DNA of 21,351 bases from Candidatus Pelearchaeum sp. (GCA_015520425.1 WAQC01000117.1:1-21351), one strand, 5' to 3'. Shown: positions 6,250-13,874, counted from the stretch's first letter. Notes: generated from the letters alone by a model not told the origin. Program-made: numbers and translations.

Positions 6250-8139
6250 GTGGAGATTGAGATAGGGCCTGGTTCTCATATTCTTGGACGCGGCACTGAG
6301 GTTCATGGTATTGTTGGAAACTCTGTGATGACCGCCGCTATCAAGCCAGATGGGAATATGCATCATTTGTTTTGGCCGTCGGTTGGTTATCCGCAGCATG
6401 TTAAGGATAGCTACGCTGGTGTTTATTGCGCGCGTAGCTCAGGGGCTTTCTTCGCGTGGCTCGTTGATAATAGGTGGAGAAGGAAACAACGCTATTTGGG
6501 GAATACGAATATCCTTGAGACGCGTTATAGTAATGAGGAGGCTGGGATTGAGATAGTGGAGACGACCTTCGTTGATTATGCGGTGAGCCTGCTCGTTAGA
6601 AGTTTCAGGGTAAGGAATATGGGTGAGCGTTGTCTTCTGCGTTTCTTCTATTACCAGACCCCAGCCATCGGCGAGAACCTCTACGGCGATGCGGCTATAA
6701 CGGATAGCTCCAGCGGTGTTGTCTTGCAGTATTATCGGAGCTACTACATCGGGCTTGGCTTTGAGAAGCCCCACGACTCCTGTGTATGCGGCATATGCGA
6801 AAGCGAGAACCGCTGCTCGGTGCCTGTTAGCGATGGGGAGATACACGGCCCCAAGGTGGCTATCTCCATAGGGAGGCGCGGAATCTACACGGCTCTCCAG
6901 CTCAATCTTGGGGAGGTTGATGAGAGAGGCGAAGCCACAGCGACGCTATTCATCTCTGCAAGTAGAAGCTACTATCACTCGGTCTCGCTCATAGCGTGGG
7001 CTAGGAGCCTAGGCTATGAGCAGCTCCTCACAAGAACAAGACGCTACTGGGAGCTATACACCGAGACAACAAAACGGCCATCAGCGGATAGCCACATTAA
7101 GAGCCTCTATAACCGCTCAGTCTTGACGCTAAAGCTCCTCTGCGACAGGCGTTATGGTGGTATAATAGCAGCGCCGACGATGGACCCCGACTATAGGTAT
7201 GTCTGGGTTAGGGACGCCACGTATATCGCTGCGGCTCTTGATATTGCTGGCCATCACTTGGAGCCTGAGCGTTTCTACCTCTGGTGCGTGAGAGCGCAGA
7301 CACCAGAGGGCATGCTGAAGCAGCGGTACTTCCCAAACCCAAGGTATCCAGGCCCCTATTGGAGCGACCAGCTTGACCAGCTCGCTATAGTGGTCTGGGG
7401 TTGTAAGCTCCACTACGACATAACGCGCGATAAGGGCTTCCTGTATAGGGTTTGGCCTATGATAGATAGGGCGGCTGACTACTTGATGCATAACGTTGAT
7501 GTGGTTAGCGGCCAGGTCGCGCGGAGCGGCGATATATGGGAGGAGGGAAACGTGAGGCACATCTACACAGCAGCCTCGGTATATGCTGCGCTCAACAACG
7601 CGCACTACATAGCGGAGGTTCTCAATAAGGAAGTCCCCGCAACATGGCTTGAAGCAGCTAAGGCGGTCAGAGAGGATATACTGACGGAGTTCTGGAATGA
7701 GGAGAAGCAGCGCTTCATCAAGAGGCTAGAGCCGTACAGCGATGCTCTTGACGTCTCAGCCCTCGCGCTCACAGTCCCCTTCAAGGTCGTTGACGCAAGC
7801 GACCCGCGTATGGTGAGGACGGCTGAGCAGATACGTAGAAACCTCCGCTTCGCGCGTGGTGGTATCGGGAGGTTTGAGGGAGACCCCAACTATGGTGGAA
7901 ACCCATGGCCGATAGCCACCCTCTGGCTCTCCCTCTACCTCGCCAAGCTGGGCAGGCTGGAGGAGGCGGAGAGCCTAGTGGAATGGACAGCCCAGCACGC
8001 CACCGAGCTGGGGATGCTCCCAGAGCAGGTGGATAAAGAGACTGGAGAGCCCCTCTCAGCCCTCCCCCTAGGGTGGTCCCATGCCATGTATATACTGGCG
8101 ACGAGCATGCTGTATGGTGATGCTTCGGAGTATCTGTGA
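6250..8139 (+). CDS. glycoside hydrolase family 15 protein (glucoamylase/trehalase-like)
   Basis: This 629-residue protein has the usual archaeal GH15 layout: an N-terminal beta-sandwich (about 1-270) and a C-terminal (alpha/alpha)6 barrel. Barrel motifs are DPDYRYVWVRDA (312-323), a WEE at 430-432 that would supply the catalytic acid, and LPEQ with E592 as the likely base. No signal peptide is seen, so it probably acts in the cytoplasm on glycogen-derived oligosaccharides or trehalose, releasing glucose. Archaeal GH15 members include both glucoamylases and trehalases, and the sequence alone does not decide. Unusual is a C-x-C-x2-C-x5-C cluster at 178-189 in the N-terminal domain. Translation starts at a leaderless GTG. 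Its stop overlaps the start of the next gene, a glucose dehydrogenase-like SDR. Confidence 0.9.
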   Translation: MEIEIGPGSHILGRGTEVHGIVGNSVMTAAIKPDGNMHHLFWPSVGYPQHVKDSYAGVYCARSSGAFFAWLVDNRWRRKQRYLGNTNILETRYSNEEAGIEIVETTFVDYAVSLLVRSFRVRNMGERCLLRFFYYQTPAIGENLYGDAAITDSSSGVVLQYYRSYYIGLGFEKPHDSCVCGICESENRCSVPVSDGEIHGPKVAISIGRRGIYTALQLNLGEVDERGEATATLFISASRSYYHSVSLIAWARSLGYEQLLTRTRRYWELYTETTKRPSADSHIKSLYNRSVLTLKLLCDRRYGGIIAAPTMDPDYRYVWVRDATYIAAALDIAGHHLEPERFYLWCVRAQTPEGMLKQRYFPNPRYPGPYWSDQLDQLAIVVWGCKLHYDITRDKGFLYRVWPMIDRAADYLMHNVDVVSGQVARSGDIWEEGNVRHIYTAASVYAALNNAHYIAEVLNKEVPATWLEAAKAVREDILTEFWNEEKQRFIKRLEPYSDALDVSALALTVPFKVVDASDPRMVRTAEQIRRNLRFARGGIGRFEGDPNYGGNPWPIATLWLSLYLAKLGRLEEAESLVEWTAQHATELGMLPEQVDKETGEPLSALPLGWSHAMYILATSMLYGDASEYL

Positions 8140-8915
8140 GGCGGGTATGCTTGGCGCGTAAGGTGTTTGTTACTGGAGCCAGCCGCGGGCTTGGGCGGGC
8201 TATTGCTGTTGAGTTCGCGCGCGAAGGCTATGACGTGGCGGTGAATGCCCGTAGCGTTGAGCGGCTCCGCGAGACAGCTGAAGCAATCAAGAAGCTTGGT
8301 GGAGAGCCTCTCCTACTAGCTGGAGACGTGAGCATAGAGAGCGACGTGGCGGAGATGTTTAGAGCCATTGAGGAAAGCTTCAACGGCCTTGACGTGCTGG
8401 TGAACAACGCTGGAATCCAGAACAGGTACCGCTTAGAGGAGATGCCGCTGGAAGAGTGGAGCAAGGTCATAGGAGTTAACCTGCGCGGCCCCTTCCTATG
8501 TAGCAAGTATGCGGTGAAGCTAATGGAGGGGCGTGAGAACCCCTCAATAATCAACATCACATCCGTCCATGAGACGCTTCCCAAGCCCTACTACGTGCAT
8601 TACTCGGCCTCCAAGGGCGGGTTGGGCATGATGACTAGGACGCTTGCCCTTGAGCTTGCTGGTAGGGGGATTAGGGTTAACGCCATAGCGCCTGGCGCGA
8701 TGGTTACTGAGATGAACCGCGAGGTGCTTGAGGATAGGGAGAAGATGCGCCGCCTTGAGGCTGCGATTCCGCTGGGCAGGCTGGGGATGCCTGAAGAGGT
8801 AGCCTATGCCGCTGTCTTCTTGGCATCTGACAAGGCGCGCTACATAACAGGTGCTACGCTCTACATAGACGGAGGCCTTAGGCTATGCTCCCAGCTCTTA
8901 CTAAGCGAGGACTAA
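8136..8915 (+). CDS. short-chain dehydrogenase, glucose 1-dehydrogenase-like
   Basis: This is a classical SDR of 259 residues. It has the nucleotide-binding TGASRGLG (13-20), NNAG (90-93), and the catalytic Ser143, Tyr156 and Lys160. An Arg after the second strand (NARS, 37-40) favours NADP or dual specificity. The segment around the active site (SVHE..P.P..VHYSASKGG) closely follows the Bacillus glucose 1-dehydrogenase subfamily, as does a short tail after the DGG motif. It would oxidise glucose to gluconolactone. The GTG start overlaps the GH15 stop as GTGA, so translation is likely coupled. A TTG at 8151 would give a more typical N-terminus (MARKVFVTG) and is a real alternative. The pairing with GH15 supports glucose as substrate; another sugar or 3-oxoacyl substrate is possible. 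Confidence 0.85.
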   Translation: MRRVCLARKVFVTGASRGLGRAIAVEFAREGYDVAVNARSVERLRETAEAIKKLGGEPLLLAGDVSIESDVAEMFRAIEESFNGLDVLVNNAGIQNRYRLEEMPLEEWSKVIGVNLRGPFLCSKYAVKLMEGRENPSIINITSVHETLPKPYYVHYSASKGGLGMMTRTLALELAGRGIRVNAIAPGAMVTEMNREVLEDREKMRRLEAAIPLGRLGMPEEVAYAAVFLASDKARYITGATLYIDGGLRLCSQLLLSED

Positions 8916-9310
8916 CTACGTCCAGTATAGCCGCCGAACGCTAGGAACTCCACAATCTCTTCGCCGTCGTTAATTATCTCATGCTCGGCGCCTACGGGTA
9001 TGTATATCAAATCACCGTCCCTAAACTCGCGCGTCTCCTCACCAACCCTAATCCTCCCACGTCCCCTGATGATGTAGTAAAGCTCCTCATGGTCCTCGTG
9101 TTTGTGGGGCTCATACCTAAGCCCTGGCTGGAGCCACGCTAGGGAGACGTAGGTTATCACCTTGAGGCACATGCTCTCTTGGTCAACCTCAACATCTATG
9201 TCGCCACCTGTCTTGAGGGGCATGGACATTAGACGCCAGTCAATACCCGCCCCATGCGCTATCGTCGGCCTAACGCTACGCCAATTCCTGATAACCAGCC
9301 TACCGCTCAT
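8912..9310 (-). CDS. small single-domain cupin
   Basis: This 132-residue cupin_2 protein has both motifs intact. Motif 1 is PHKHEDHEELYYIIRG, with H69, H71 and E75 or E76 as metal ligands, and motif 2 is GDLIYIPVGAEHEIIN, with H110. Such proteins bind a metal and may act as isomerases, dioxygenases or small-molecule sensors; no specific role can be read here. It follows topoisomerase VI B by 55 nt on the same strand and may be co-transcribed. No ribosome-binding site precedes the ATG. Its stop codon shares bases with the stop of the convergent SDR gene (CTAA). It sits where topoisomerase VI A would be expected in many archaea and shares no similarity with it. Confidence 0.85.
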   Translation of the reverse strand: MSGRLVIRNWRSVRPTIAHGAGIDWRLMSMPLKTGGDIDVEVDQESMCLKVITYVSLAWLQPGLRYEPHKHEDHEELYYIIRGRGRIRVGEETREFRDGDLIYIPVGAEHEIINDGEEIVEFLAFGGYTGRS

Positions 9311-9365
9311 AAAGAGATACGCTACGTGGTGGTGTATTAGGTTTTGAGGACAACAGAGAAGGGTG

Positions 9366-10949
9366 TTACCCTATCTCCACCACTTCCTCCTCTTCCTCAC
9401 GCCGCGCCTGCGCCACCATCTCAGCGGTAACGCCTATCTTCTTGAGGAGCTGCGAGACGTCTGGAGCCTTCTCCCTCCCAGCGGTCTTGGCGGAGAACTC
9501 TGCTATCTTGGGGAGATACTTGGCGTATATGCTCAGCCTCTTCGCCACAGCCTCGCGCTTCTCAATCTTACTCAAGTAAAGCTTTAGATGCCTCGCGCAC
9601 TCCCTTATGGCTGTGGTAAGCTCACGCTCAATCTCAGGCCTATCAGCTATCGCCTCCTTCCCAACAGTCTTGTACGGAATCTTGGGCGAGCAGATGCTGG
9701 TAAAAACAGCGAGGGGCGCCACGCGCGGAACCTTATACGTGCTCCAGTCTATCTTCTCGGTAACAACCTTCCAGGCCACGTCTGCGCGCTCATCGTAGAG
9801 CAGGGGTATCTTGTTGGCGAACCTGTAGAGGTTGATGGACTCCGTCGCTGGTATGTCGCCGCCATAAGCTACGGCGGCCTCAACTATGAATGGATAGCCA
9901 CTATACGATGACGGCGGCCTCTGGACGACGTGGAGGAAGTCTGGCCTAAGCATCTGCCGAATCCCAGACTCTAGGAAGTCCTTTCCGATGGGGCTTAGGG
10001 GGTTGGGGTCTGGTGAGCGGAACTTGCCATACCTCTTAATCGCCTCAACCAGAGCAGTTACCTCGTCATGGCTCAGCTCGCGCGGCTTCATATCGTAGGG
10101 AAGCCCAGCCAAGTCCAAGACCTCGCGGGCGGTCTTCTCACCAACCTTCTGGAAAGCCGTCGTGAGGAACGAGACCAGGTTGCCAGACCGCGTGGATGAG
10201 AGCAGCCGCGTCATCGTCTCCACATCAACACCTATGGGATGCGGCTTAGACTCGCGCGGCGGCTCAGGAACCTTATCAATAACACGCGGAAAATAGTAAA
10301 GCCTCCCACGATTATCAACAAACGTTATAGTCGCATGGGGATTGACTATCGCGGTATTCTTGAAATACTCTATAATCTTAGCCCTACTCCCAGTATAGTC
10401 GGCCTCTAAGTAAAACTCTATAATCGTGCCGCGCCACTTGGTCTTGTTCTCCAGAACCTCATGCCCCATTATGCGGGGCTTATTCTCAATAACGTCAATC
10501 ATCAGTTGGTATTTGTGTATCTCGCGGCCGTTGTTGCTTGAGATTACCGTTGCTGGCCTGTTGGTGGTTATCTGTCCATACAGGAGAGCCATAGTCCCGC
10601 CTAGGCCGAATGTGCCGCGCGACTGCTTGTATCCATACTTGCTGCCGTAGAGAACTGTGGCGAATGCTCGCGGAATCTGCTCACCAGCGACGCCTATGCC
10701 ATTATCCTCCACGCGGAGCTTGAATATCTTAACATCAGACTCCGCATTAGCATCCTTCTCCAACGTTAGCTGGACATATATCTCAGGGAGTATCCGCCCA
10801 GCCTCGGCCGCGTCAAGAGAGTTCTCCACAAGCTCGCGTATGCTCATGTATAGTGAGCGTGAAGGGCTGCTGAAGCCCGCTATGTCGCGGTTCTTGTAGA
10901 AGAACTCACTGGGACTAATCTGCTCAAACTTCACCTCAGTCATATCCAT
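9366..10949 (-). CDS. top6B: DNA topoisomerase VI subunit B
   Basis: This is the ATPase subunit of the type IIB topoisomerase, which works with the cleaving subunit A (Spo11-like) to relax and decatenate DNA. The protein is full length, about 527 residues. GHKL ATPase motifs, numbered from the upstream GTG at 10961, are ELVENSLDA (43-51, with the Mg-binding Asn), DNGIGV (86-91) and GTFGLGG (116-122). The H2TH and transducer regions and an acidic tail follow. I place the start at ATG 10949, where GTGAGGGAT is a few bases upstream. The GTG at 10961 and the ATG at 10943 are also in frame. A TATA-like CTATAAAT at about 11013-11020 could give it a promoter of its own. The gene follows the aIF1A-Rio1-KH genes in the same direction. 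Subunit A is not adjacent. Confidence 0.93.
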   Translation of the reverse strand: MDMTEVKFEQISPSEFFYKNRDIAGFSSPSRSLYMSIRELVENSLDAAEAGRILPEIYVQLTLEKDANAESDVKIFKLRVEDNGIGVAGEQIPRAFATVLYGSKYGYKQSRGTFGLGGTMALLYGQITTNRPATVISSNNGREIHKYQLMIDVIENKPRIMGHEVLENKTKWRGTIIEFYLEADYTGSRAKIIEYFKNTAIVNPHATITFVDNRGRLYYFPRVIDKVPEPPRESKPHPIGVDVETMTRLLSSTRSGNLVSFLTTAFQKVGEKTAREVLDLAGLPYDMKPRELSHDEVTALVEAIKRYGKFRSPDPNPLSPIGKDFLESGIRQMLRPDFLHVVQRPPSSYSGYPFIVEAAVAYGGDIPATESINLYRFANKIPLLYDERADVAWKVVTEKIDWSTYKVPRVAPLAVFTSICSPKIPYKTVGKEAIADRPEIERELTTAIRECARHLKLYLSKIEKREAVAKRLSIYAKYLPKIAEFSAKTAGREKAPDVSQLLKKIGVTAEMVAQARREEEEEVVEIG

Positions 10950-10950
10950 C

Positions 10951-11067
10951 CTATCCCTCACAGACGTTCATCGCCATTCTTTCCGTAGCGCCATCAATGG
11001 TTTCTGACCCTAATTTATAGCTATACACCTCATCTACTAATACTTGTTCTCCAAACTTTTTCGCCAA
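10951..11067 (-). CDS. candidate small ORF, 38 residues, ending at the start of top6B
   Basis: The gap between the KH gene and top6B is open in one minus-strand frame all the way from inside the 3' end of the KH gene to a TAG at 10951-10953, one base before the preferred top6B ATG. The first standard start in that frame is a TTG at 11067, with GGAG just upstream. The product would be 38 residues, beginning MAKKFGEQVL and ending RMAMNVCEG. Its codons begin with G unusually often, as in real coding sequence. Their third positions are more A+T-rich than in neighbouring genes. I recognise no family. Against it, a TATA-like element lies inside, so the gap may simply be the top6B promoter and leader. 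If real, translation would be coupled to top6B. Confidence 0.4.
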   Translation of the reverse strand: MAKKFGEQVLVDEVYSYKLGSETIDGATERMAMNVCEG

Positions 11068-11102
11068 AAGCTCCGCGCATATTGTGTGTATTGTTGCTGG
11101 TG

Positions 11103-11714
11103 TTAGAATGGTCTTACCAGTCCTCCAGTCTTGCGGCGGCGCGCATACTCGTCAACCATGCGATACACAGCTCCATGTGGCGCTCCCTTAATCAAGGTTA
11201 TCACAGCCTCCTCAGCCGCCTTGACATCGCTATAATCCCCTATGATTGCAACGGTATCGCCGTAGATTGAGATTTCAACATGACAGTTCTCCTCAATTAT
11301 TCTGCGCGTCTTCCCGCCTGTTCCTATGAGGCGGGCGCGTACCCTGACTAGGTTGTTGGCGCTCCTGCCCACGTAGTCGGTTATATCCACGACGCTGAGC
11401 ATCGTGTTATCCTCAAAGAGCTTGAAGGCTCTCTCAGGTGAGAAGCCCCTGCCAATCGCCGTAACTATGTCGCGCGCCTTGAAGAGCGCCGCTGGGTCGC
11501 CGCCCTCATGGACTGGCTTGGCTAGGTTTATCACCACCGTCCCCGTCTGGCTGTCTATTGAGAGAACAACACCAAGCCTCTGCTCAATCTCCCGCTTAAC
11601 ACTCCCATTAGTCCCCACCAACACGCCTACACGCTCGCGCGGTATATTGACGACAAACGACGTGCCTGTGAATCCTTCACCACCAAGGTATCCCAACACG
11701 CATCCCCCGCGCAC
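11103..11714 (-). CDS. archaeal KH-domain RNA-binding protein, Dim2/Pno1 homologue
   Basis: This protein has two KH domains. The first has the GxxG loop GTNG (34-37) in RVGVLVGTNGSVKREIE, and the second has GTGG (131-134) in RLIGTGGKTRRIIEE. Both have the usual alternating pattern. The length and architecture match the archaeal Dim2/Pno1 family, which binds the 3' region of 16S rRNA during small-subunit maturation. Its clustering with Rio1 kinase and aIF1A, both acting on the small subunit, fits that role. The GTG at 11714 gives 203 residues. A GTG at 11699 or a TTG at 11696 is possible, since about 20 residues before the first KH domain are unlike the family. A TATA-like element at 11789-11796 lies between this gene and rio1. 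Confidence 0.88.
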   Translation of the reverse strand: MRGGCVLGYLGGEGFTGTSFVVNIPRERVGVLVGTNGSVKREIEQRLGVVLSIDSQTGTVVINLAKPVHEGGDPAALFKARDIVTAIGRGFSPERAFKLFEDNTMLSVVDITDYVGRSANNLVRVRARLIGTGGKTRRIIEENCHVEISIYGDTVAIIGDYSDVKAAEEAVITLIKGAPHGAVYRMVDEYARRRKTGGLVRPF

Positions 11715-11788
11715 TATATTGAGGAGGAAGAACCACGAGGCGTTGATTAGAGCCTTTCTCAGCTCCGTAATGAGCTAGGTATCGGGGC

Positions 11789-11796
11789 TATTTATG
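11789..11796 (-). promoter_or_regulatory. possible TATA box for the KH gene
   Basis: The minus strand reads CATAAATA in the 84-bp gap between rio1 and the KH gene. Transcription would start near 11766, giving a leader of about 50 nt, longer than for other genes here. The evidence is weak. Confidence 0.35.
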
Positions 11797-11798
11797 CA

Positions 11799-12599
11799 TC
11801 ATACCCCGCCGCGCACACGGTTCAACATCGTGTCTAGGTCATCTACTTCCACGCCCTTCTTGGCGAAGAACCTAGCTAAGGTCTCTAGGCCATGTATGAG
11901 CGAAGGCTCAGCTATCGGGTGGCCACGCTTAACAGCCTGAGCCAAGTCTATCAGATAAACCTCCAGCCCATCCGCGACTATGATGTTGAACTGGCTCAGG
12001 TCGCCGTGAACTAGCCCGGCCTTCTGGTAGAGCGCCGCGACCACGTTGAGTGTCTTCTCATAAAGCTCTGCGAACTCCTCCTGCTCCGCTTCCAGCTCGC
12101 TCAGCAGGGGGTACCTAGCGCCATCGCGGCCTAGAAAATCCATACCCAGAACATTCCTCCTCACGAACCTAGGCCTGGGAACAGCTACGCCAGCCTCGTA
12201 AGCCTCTTCCAGATTCTTAAACTCACGCTGCGCCCATAGGTTGATAAACTTACGGAAATCAGTCGGCACACGCTTAAACCTAGGGTCGTCAACAACATAA
12301 GCCATCCTGTTATGCTTAAACTCTGCGCTGGTTACGAGGTATATCTTTACAGCCAGCTCAACGCCATCGCATCCTCTCGCATAGTATATCCGCGACTCCT
12401 TCCCAGAGCTTATAACGCCATAGAAGTCCTCTATGAGCCTGTCGTTCATCAGGTCGTAGATGGTCATCAGCGTTACGCGGTCAAAGACTTCCTCCATCAC
12501 CTCGTCAAGCTCTGAGCGTTTCCGCAGGTATCGCTGAGCGCGCTCAGCCCTAAGCTCCCGCCGTCTTAGGCGCTCCTCAATCTCCTCGTCGTAGCTCAA
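11799..12599 (-). CDS. rio1: RIO1-type serine protein kinase/ATPase
   Basis: This is an atypical kinase of 266 residues required for late small-ribosomal-subunit maturation in archaea and eukaryotes. It has the RIO-specific flexible P-loop SSGKES (64-69), the ATP-binding Lys in AVKIY (K85), the catalytic loop HGDLSQFN with D200 and N205, and the metal-binding Asp in LIDLAQ (D218). The charged, helical N-terminus is typical of Rio1. There is no winged-helix domain, which excludes Rio2. It starts at a TTG whose TATA box (12631-12637) predicts a leader shorter than 10 nt, so it probably has its own promoter besides read-through from aIF1A. Its neighbours on the same strand are aIF1A upstream and the Dim2-like KH protein downstream, a common archaeal ribosome-assembly set. 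Confidence 0.95.
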   Translation of the reverse strand: MSYDEEIEERLRRRELRAERAQRYLRKRSELDEVMEEVFDRVTLMTIYDLMNDRLIEDFYGVISSGKESRIYYARGCDGVELAVKIYLVTSAEFKHNRMAYVVDDPRFKRVPTDFRKFINLWAQREFKNLEEAYEAGVAVPRPRFVRRNVLGMDFLGRDGARYPLLSELEAEQEEFAELYEKTLNVVAALYQKAGLVHGDLSQFNIIVADGLEVYLIDLAQAVKRGHPIAEPSLIHGLETLARFFAKKGVEVDDLDTMLNRVRGGV

Positions 12600-12630
12600 G
12601 CCATTCCAACAAGATGAACACTAAAGCCTG

Positions 12631-12637
12631 TATAAAA
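12631..12637 (-). promoter_or_regulatory. TATA box of rio1
   Basis: The minus strand reads TTTTATAC across this site, centred about 35 nt upstream of the rio1 TTG and just before the stop of aIF1A. Predicted transcription start is near 12608. Confidence 0.5.
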
Positions 12638-12638
12638 C

Positions 12639-12977
12639 TTAGGCCGTTGCCTCAAGCTTTGCCCTGAGAAAATCTGGGAGGGCTCCCCGCTTAGCCAGCT
12701 CAAGAGCCTGGTTGCGCGTGAAGCGCCACCATATATCGCCACGCTGGTCGCGCTGAAAATCCCAGGGAGAGACAAGGACGAGGTCTCCTTCCTTAATCCA
12801 TATCCTCCTCTTCAACTGCCCCCTAATCCTACAGAGCCTCTGCTTCCCATCAGAGCAGTCAACCAAAACGCGGTCATAACCATACATCTTGGCGACAACA
12901 CCATAGACATCGCCTGGCCCAGGCTCCATAAGCTGCTCAAGCTCGTCAGGCTCGGTTACGATTTTCCTCTTCCCCAT
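12639..12977 (-). CDS. eif1A: translation initiation factor aIF1A
   Basis: This is the archaeal homologue of eIF1A/IF1, which binds the A site of the small subunit and helps select the start codon. From the ATG at 12977 it has 112 residues. A basic N-terminus (GKRK) is followed by an S1-like OB fold containing GDVYGVVAKMYGYDRVLVDCSDGKQRLCRIRG and a WIKEGDLVLVSPWDFQ segment typical of the family. The ATG is chosen because GGGTGA lies six to eight bases upstream. A TTG at 12995 would overlap that ribosome-binding site and add six unconserved residues. A TATA box at 13014-13020 predicts a leader of about 12 nt. It heads the minus-strand ribosome-assembly genes. Confidence 0.95.
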   Translation of the reverse strand: MGKRKIVTEPDELEQLMEPGPGDVYGVVAKMYGYDRVLVDCSDGKQRLCRIRGQLKRRIWIKEGDLVLVSPWDFQRDQRGDIWWRFTRNQALELAKRGALPDFLRAKLEATA

Positions 12978-13013
12978 GTAAGCTTCACCCAGCAATCTAT
13001 AACTATCCTCTGC

Positions 13014-13020
13014 TATATAA
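13014..13020 (-). promoter_or_regulatory. TATA box of aIF1A gene
   Basis: The minus strand reads TTATATA, about 40 nt upstream of the ATG. The predicted leader of about 12 nt contains the GGGTGA ribosome-binding site. It lies back to back with the promoter of the ABC ATPase gene. Confidence 0.6.
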
Positions 13021-13050
13021 GGGGGTAGATTGGTATCAGGTAGGTTGAGC

Positions 13051-13057
13051 TTATATT
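13051..13057 (+). promoter_or_regulatory. TATA box of ABC ATPase gene
   Basis: TTATATT puts transcription start near 13080, which is after the TTG at 13073 and before the ATG at 13088. This favours the ATG. Confidence 0.5.
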
Positions 13058-13087
13058 GACTCTACACGTGTTTTGAACCGCTGGTAT

Positions 13088-13810
13088 ATGGCTGGGGTTG
13101 TGCTGGAGAGCGGCGAGCGACAGGCTGGGGATTATGTAGTTGAGGTCATCGGTCTGAAGAAGGTCTACCGCTCCAATGGCATAGATACCTACGCTCTTAA
13201 TGGTGTTGAGCTGAGGGTTAGGCGTGGTGAGTTTATAGCGATTGTTGGCCCTAGTGGGAGTGGTAAATCCACGCTCCTCAACATGCTTGGAGCTCTTGAC
13301 AAGCCGACTGAGGGGAAGGTAATCATAGACGGCGTGGATATAACCACGCTGAGCGACAATAAGCGGGCTGAGCTGCGTAATGAGAAGATAGGCTTCGTCT
13401 TCCAGTCGTATAATCTTATCCCGCGTATTGATGTCCTGCGTAATGTTGAGCTTCCCTTGGTGTTGCGTGGGATAAGCCCAGCGGAGAGGCGTCGTAAGGC
13501 TCTTGAGATGCTGGAGGAAGTCGGCCTAGCTGATAAGGCCAGGAACAAGCCAAACCAACTCAGCGGAGGCCAGCAACAACGCGTAGCAATAGCACGCGCA
13601 CTAGTAACGGACCCAAGCATAATACTAGCAGACGAGCCGACTGGAAACCTAGACTCAAAATCAGGCCAGGCAATAGTAGAGCTATTCAAGACGCTTAACA
13701 GGAAGGGGAGGACGATAATAGTAGTTACTCATAATATGGAGGTTGCGCGCGAGACGAATAGGATTATCTATCTCCGTGATGGAAGGGTTGAGCGTGAGGA
13801 GATTCCGTAG
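13088..13810 (+). CDS. ABC transporter ATP-binding protein, MacB/LolD type
   Basis: This 240-residue cytoplasmic ATPase (from the ATG at 13088) has Walker A GPSGSGKST, a Q-loop FQSYNLIP, the ABC signature LSGGQQQRVAIARAL, Walker B IILADEPTGNLD and the H-loop VTHN. The DEPTGNLDS segment and the Q-loop context are those of the MacB/LolD/FtsE branch. That branch pairs with FtsX-type permeases and works as a mechanotransmission or export engine; it is not an importer. The matching permease lies two genes downstream, with a surface protein gene between. An in-frame TTG at 13073 would add five residues but lies before the predicted transcription start. A T-rich stretch follows the stop, so part of its transcripts may end before the next gene. 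Confidence 0.92.
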   Translation: MAGVVLESGERQAGDYVVEVIGLKKVYRSNGIDTYALNGVELRVRRGEFIAIVGPSGSGKSTLLNMLGALDKPTEGKVIIDGVDITTLSDNKRAELRNEKIGFVFQSYNLIPRIDVLRNVELPLVLRGISPAERRRKALEMLEEVGLADKARNKPNQLSGGQQQRVAIARALVTDPSIILADEPTGNLDSKSGQAIVELFKTLNRKGRTIIVVTHNMEVARETNRIIYLRDGRVEREEIP

Positions 13811-13841
13811 CGGTATGTTGTTATATCCATATTAAACGTGA

Positions 13842-13864
13842 GTTTTTGTTGTGTTTTCCGTTTT
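13842..13864 (+). terminator. T-rich stretch, possible terminator of the ABC ATPase transcript
   Basis: Four T-runs occur within about 23 bases, 30 nt after the ATPase stop. Archaeal RNA polymerase terminates at U-rich tracts without a hairpin. Termination may be partial, since the next genes belong to the same system. Confidence 0.4.
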
Positions 13865-13874
13865 GGGATATGTC

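Noticed and set aside
7129..7605. 158-residue minus-strand open frame inside the GH15 gene
   Set aside because: It lies wholly within a gene with clear catalytic motifs on the other strand and has no recognisable family, promoter or ribosome site.
6117..10964. Shared ATCCCTCACA in front of the Rieske and top6B starts
   Set aside because: On the coding strand it reads TGTGAGGGAT, a ribosome-binding-like sequence at the expected place. Two copies are explained by that role without a regulatory link.
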